A DNA stretch of 7,700 bases from Candidatus Woesearchaeota archaeon (GTDB lineage Archaea; Nanobdellota; Nanobdellia; Woesearchaeales; UBA525), in NCBI GenBank assembly GCA_003694385.1, contig RFKA01000050.1, positions 1-7,700 on the forward strand, given 5' to 3'. The number at the start of each line of letters is the position of its first letter. The stretch's first letter is position 1. Made by a program: the position numbers and the translations under genes. Of this stretch, positions 6,147-7,700 are shown piece after piece. The notes below the pieces were generated by a model. The model searched no databases, was not told the origin of the DNA, and saw only the letters and a program-made list of their open reading frames with translations.

Positions 6147-7124
6147 ATGAATCTCTATGTGCGGCTCGGCATGTTCTTCTTCACCATAGGAGCCATCCTC
6201 ACAGTCCTCGCGAGCGCCTTCCCCGCGCAAGGCATGCTCGTCTCAATCATTAACGCGACACTCGTCTTTACCGGTTTCTTCGCAGGAATCCTGAACATCA
6301 CGAGCGATGAAGAACACCAGTTCCTCGTGAGCGGAGTCGTCTTCCTCGTCTCGCTCCTCGCGCTCGATACGTTCTTCGGCACGAACTTCCCACTCGTGCT
6401 CCAACGCTTCCTCCGTAACGCCGCGCTCTTCGTCGGCACAATGACGGTACTCGTCTCGATTAGGAACATCCTCGAGATGGCCTCCCAGAACTACCATGCA
6501 ACGCCCCTCGAGCGCATGCGCCGGCGGACGAAAGAACTCGAAACGCTTGAGCATAGCGCTGCGCGCCGGGCTTGGAACGTCGTTATCTTCTTCGCGGTTG
6601 CTCTCACATTCATCCTCCTCCTCATGGACGCGTTCTTCTATGATGCACTCTCTCCCGCGGCACAGCAAGTAGTCACTCTGCTTGACTGGGTCGTCATCAT
6701 CCTCTTCATTATAGACCTCGTTATCCTCTGGCGTGAGCACGAGCGCGTGTCCAGCTTCTTCCGTGAGTGCTGGCCAGACATTCTAGCTGCAGTCCCCGTC
6801 ACGAACAGCGTCTTTGCGCTCTTTAAAGTCGTCCGCATCACTCGTGTCGCGCGCCTCATGCGTATTGCCCGCGTAGCACGCGTCCATCGGAGCGCAAAGT
6901 TCTTCAGCACTAAGAGCGGATTCCACACGTACCTCTACGCAGACAAACAAGAAGAGGACATTGCGCCGACTCCCGCACCACTCCCCGAAGCGCAAGACCT
7001 TTCAGCTGCTGAGTCATCGACGACTCCTCAGCCAGCGGAGGATGCCCTCGCAGTGAGGGGCGCTAAGACTCGAGTCCGCACCACGCACAAAGCTGCGCGA
7101 AAGAAAATTGCGCGCAAGCGTTAG
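6147..7124 (+). CDS. Membrane protein with a four-helix N-terminal module and a pore-less voltage-sensor-like domain
   Basis: This 325-residue protein has about eight membrane segments. The first four (near 5-25, 30-50, 58-77, 90-110) resemble, from memory, small four-helix proteins of DPANN archaea. After a basic linker (121-142) comes a bundle like the S1-S4 voltage sensor of ion channels. S1 is about 143-163. S2 is 174-195 with F187 and D190, matching the F-x-x-E charge-transfer pair. S3 is about 205-220 with W209-P-D211. S4 is 223-248 with R230, 233, 236, 239, 242, 245 and 248. Basic residues fall on the predicted cytoplasmic loops. S4 is followed by a polar tail, Pro/Ala/Glu-rich then Lys/Arg-rich from 304, with no S5-S6, pore loop or GYG filter. 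By layout it resembles pore-less voltage-sensor proteins such as Hv1 proton channels, but the Hv1 S4 signature R-x-W-R is absent. The function is unknown. A remnant of a channel is possible, though the frame is intact to a tightly packed stop. Confidence 0.8.
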   Translation: MNLYVRLGMFFFTIGAILTVLASAFPAQGMLVSIINATLVFTGFFAGILNITSDEEHQFLVSGVVFLVSLLALDTFFGTNFPLVLQRFLRNAALFVGTMTVLVSIRNILEMASQNYHATPLERMRRRTKELETLEHSAARRAWNVVIFFAVALTFILLLMDAFFYDALSPAAQQVVTLLDWVVIILFIIDLVILWREHERVSSFFRECWPDILAAVPVTNSVFALFKVVRITRVARLMRIARVARVHRSAKFFSTKSGFHTYLYADKQEEDIAPTPAPLPEAQDLSAAESSTTPQPAEDALAVRGAKTRVRTTHKAARKKIARKR

Positions 7125-7561
7125 AGCTCAACTTCTATCGGGACACCATACTTGTCATACGCGGCGATACTCTCTCGCGTGTATGGCTGCGCAATAATAA
7201 GGTGGAATGAGCCAAACTTGTTGAACAAACGGCGGTCAGCAGTGCTCGGCCGGTTGCTGCGTCCCGGGTGGGAATGCACGGTACCATAGACGTTCCCGAG
7301 CAAGGGGAGGTCGTGCGTTGTGAAGCTCGTTGAGCGCGTGTTCGCGTAGTACGACTTCAGGTATAAGCCGTCGATGACGAGTACGCGCTCGCCACCCTCA
7401 GCCTTGACGCCGCCCGTCAGAAAGAGAATCATCTCTCGCGGGGCCGCACTCCTCGCGAGCTCGCAGATGTCCCGCACGGTCTCGGGCTCGATGCGGATGC
7501 GGTCCCAGCGCTCAACGCCGAGGAAACGCTGAAGCCAACACCAGAGCTTGTGGAGGTTCAT
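7121..7561 (-). CDS. MPN/JAMM-domain metalloprotease-like protein (Rpn11/AfJAMM type)
   Basis: This 146-residue cytoplasmic protein has a complete JAMM zinc motif: E43 in P-R-E-M-I-L-F-L, then H96-S-H98-P with D109 ten residues after the second His (HSHP, then PSTAD). Members of this fold cleave isopeptide bonds to ubiquitin or ubiquitin-like modifiers. Archaeal examples remove SAMP modifiers or process related proteins, and others work in sulfur-carrier pathways; no modifier gene is in the window to indicate the substrate. About 22 residues with an aromatic, amphipathic character (L-W-C-W-L-Q-R-F) precede the domain. The start at 7561 overlaps the stop of the upstream GNAT gene as ATGA, and no TATA box precedes it, so the two genes are probably one transcript. 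Its TAA stop interlocks with the TAG of the opposing membrane protein gene. Confidence 0.9.
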   Translation of the reverse strand: MNLHKLWCWLQRFLGVERWDRIRIEPETVRDICELARSAAPREMILFLTGGVKAEGGERVLVIDGLYLKSYYANTRSTSFTTHDLPLLGNVYGTVHSHPGRSNRPSTADRRLFNKFGSFHLIIAQPYTRESIAAYDKYGVPIEVEL

Positions 7562-7700
7562 CGTACCTTGGCGTAGAGTGTAGCATCAACACTCCTGCCA
7601 TTCTTTTGATGCGCTTTACGCATGACGCCTTCACGGTGAAAGCCAGCTTTCTCAAGGACTCGTTGCGACGCTCTATTCTTGACAAATGCAGTGGCGTATA
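7558..7700 (-). CDS. GNAT acetyltransferase, C-terminal part (5' end beyond the window)
   Basis: The minus strand is open from the right edge to the TGA at 7558-7560, giving 46 residues. They read N-R-A-S-Q-R-V-L-E-K-A-G-F, then R-E-G-V-M, and end D-A-T-L-Y-A-K-V-R. This is the classic end of RimJ/RimL-type GNAT N-acetyltransferases, where the N-x-x-S-x-R-x-L-E-K-x-G-F motif forms the last part of the acetyl-CoA fold. The substrate cannot be told from this part. The stop shares ATGA with the MPN start, a sign of translational coupling. The acetyl-CoA binding loop and the promoter lie outside the window. Confidence 0.88.
   Translation of the reverse strand, partial: YATAFVKNRASQRVLEKAGFHREGVMRKAHQKNGRSVDATLYAKVR

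Noticed and set aside
6243..6740. A 165-codon acidic minus-strand frame inside the voltage-sensor-like gene
   Set aside because: It is very rich in Glu and Asp because it is antisense to hydrophobic codons rich in CTC and TTC. It has no domain and no promoter.
1..7700. Search by eye for CRISPR repeats, insertion sequences, transposases, tRNA or rRNA genes and phage genes
   Set aside because: None was seen. The gene content is ordinary chromosomal, apart from the few proteins noted above.

Overview
The window looks archaeal. It carries an archaeal/eukaryotic-type ribosomal protein L10e, a NOG1-family GTPase and a JAMM-fold MPN protein. Most start codons lie 25-28 bases downstream of the centre of a TATA-like box with no Shine-Dalgarno sequence, which is the pattern of leaderless archaeal transcripts. 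GC content is moderate to high by eye. Gene packing is very tight, and one membrane module resembles, from memory, small four-helix proteins of DPANN archaea. A DPANN-type lineage is therefore possible, but I cannot fix the taxon from sequence alone.

Layout. Bases 1-186 are the acidic Ala/Glu-rich C-terminus of a gene that enters from the left; its tail is a 15-bp tandem repeat. Rightward genes follow: an M32 carboxypeptidase (210-1655), an FTR1-type iron permease (1691-2494) and, after a 177-base gap, a predicted lipoprotein (2672-3382) with three D-x-[ND]-x-N-G-I-D-D-R loops and a His/Arg/Pro-rich tail. Two leftward genes converge on it: a 79-residue two-helix membrane protein (3379-3618) and an exonuclease III/AP endonuclease (3735-4481). 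NOG1 (4552-5505) diverges from the endonuclease and converges with L10e (5502-6023, minus). L10e diverges from a membrane protein with a complete voltage-sensor-like S1-S4 bundle but no pore (6147-7124). That gene converges with an MPN/JAMM protein (7121-7561, minus), which is translationally coupled to a GNAT acetyltransferase (7558 to the right edge, minus).

Genes working together. NOG1 and L10e both belong to large ribosomal subunit assembly and function. FTR1 and the His-rich lipoprotein could both act on metal at the cell surface, but that link is inferred from adjacency only. GNAT and MPN form an operon with an ATGA overlap. All three convergent gene pairs interlock through the same 4-base stop-codon overlap (TTAG/CTAA).

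The most novel candidate is the protein at 6147-7124. It joins a four-helix N-terminal membrane module to a voltage-sensor-like domain with seven arginines at every third position in S4, and it has no pore domain and no selectivity filter.
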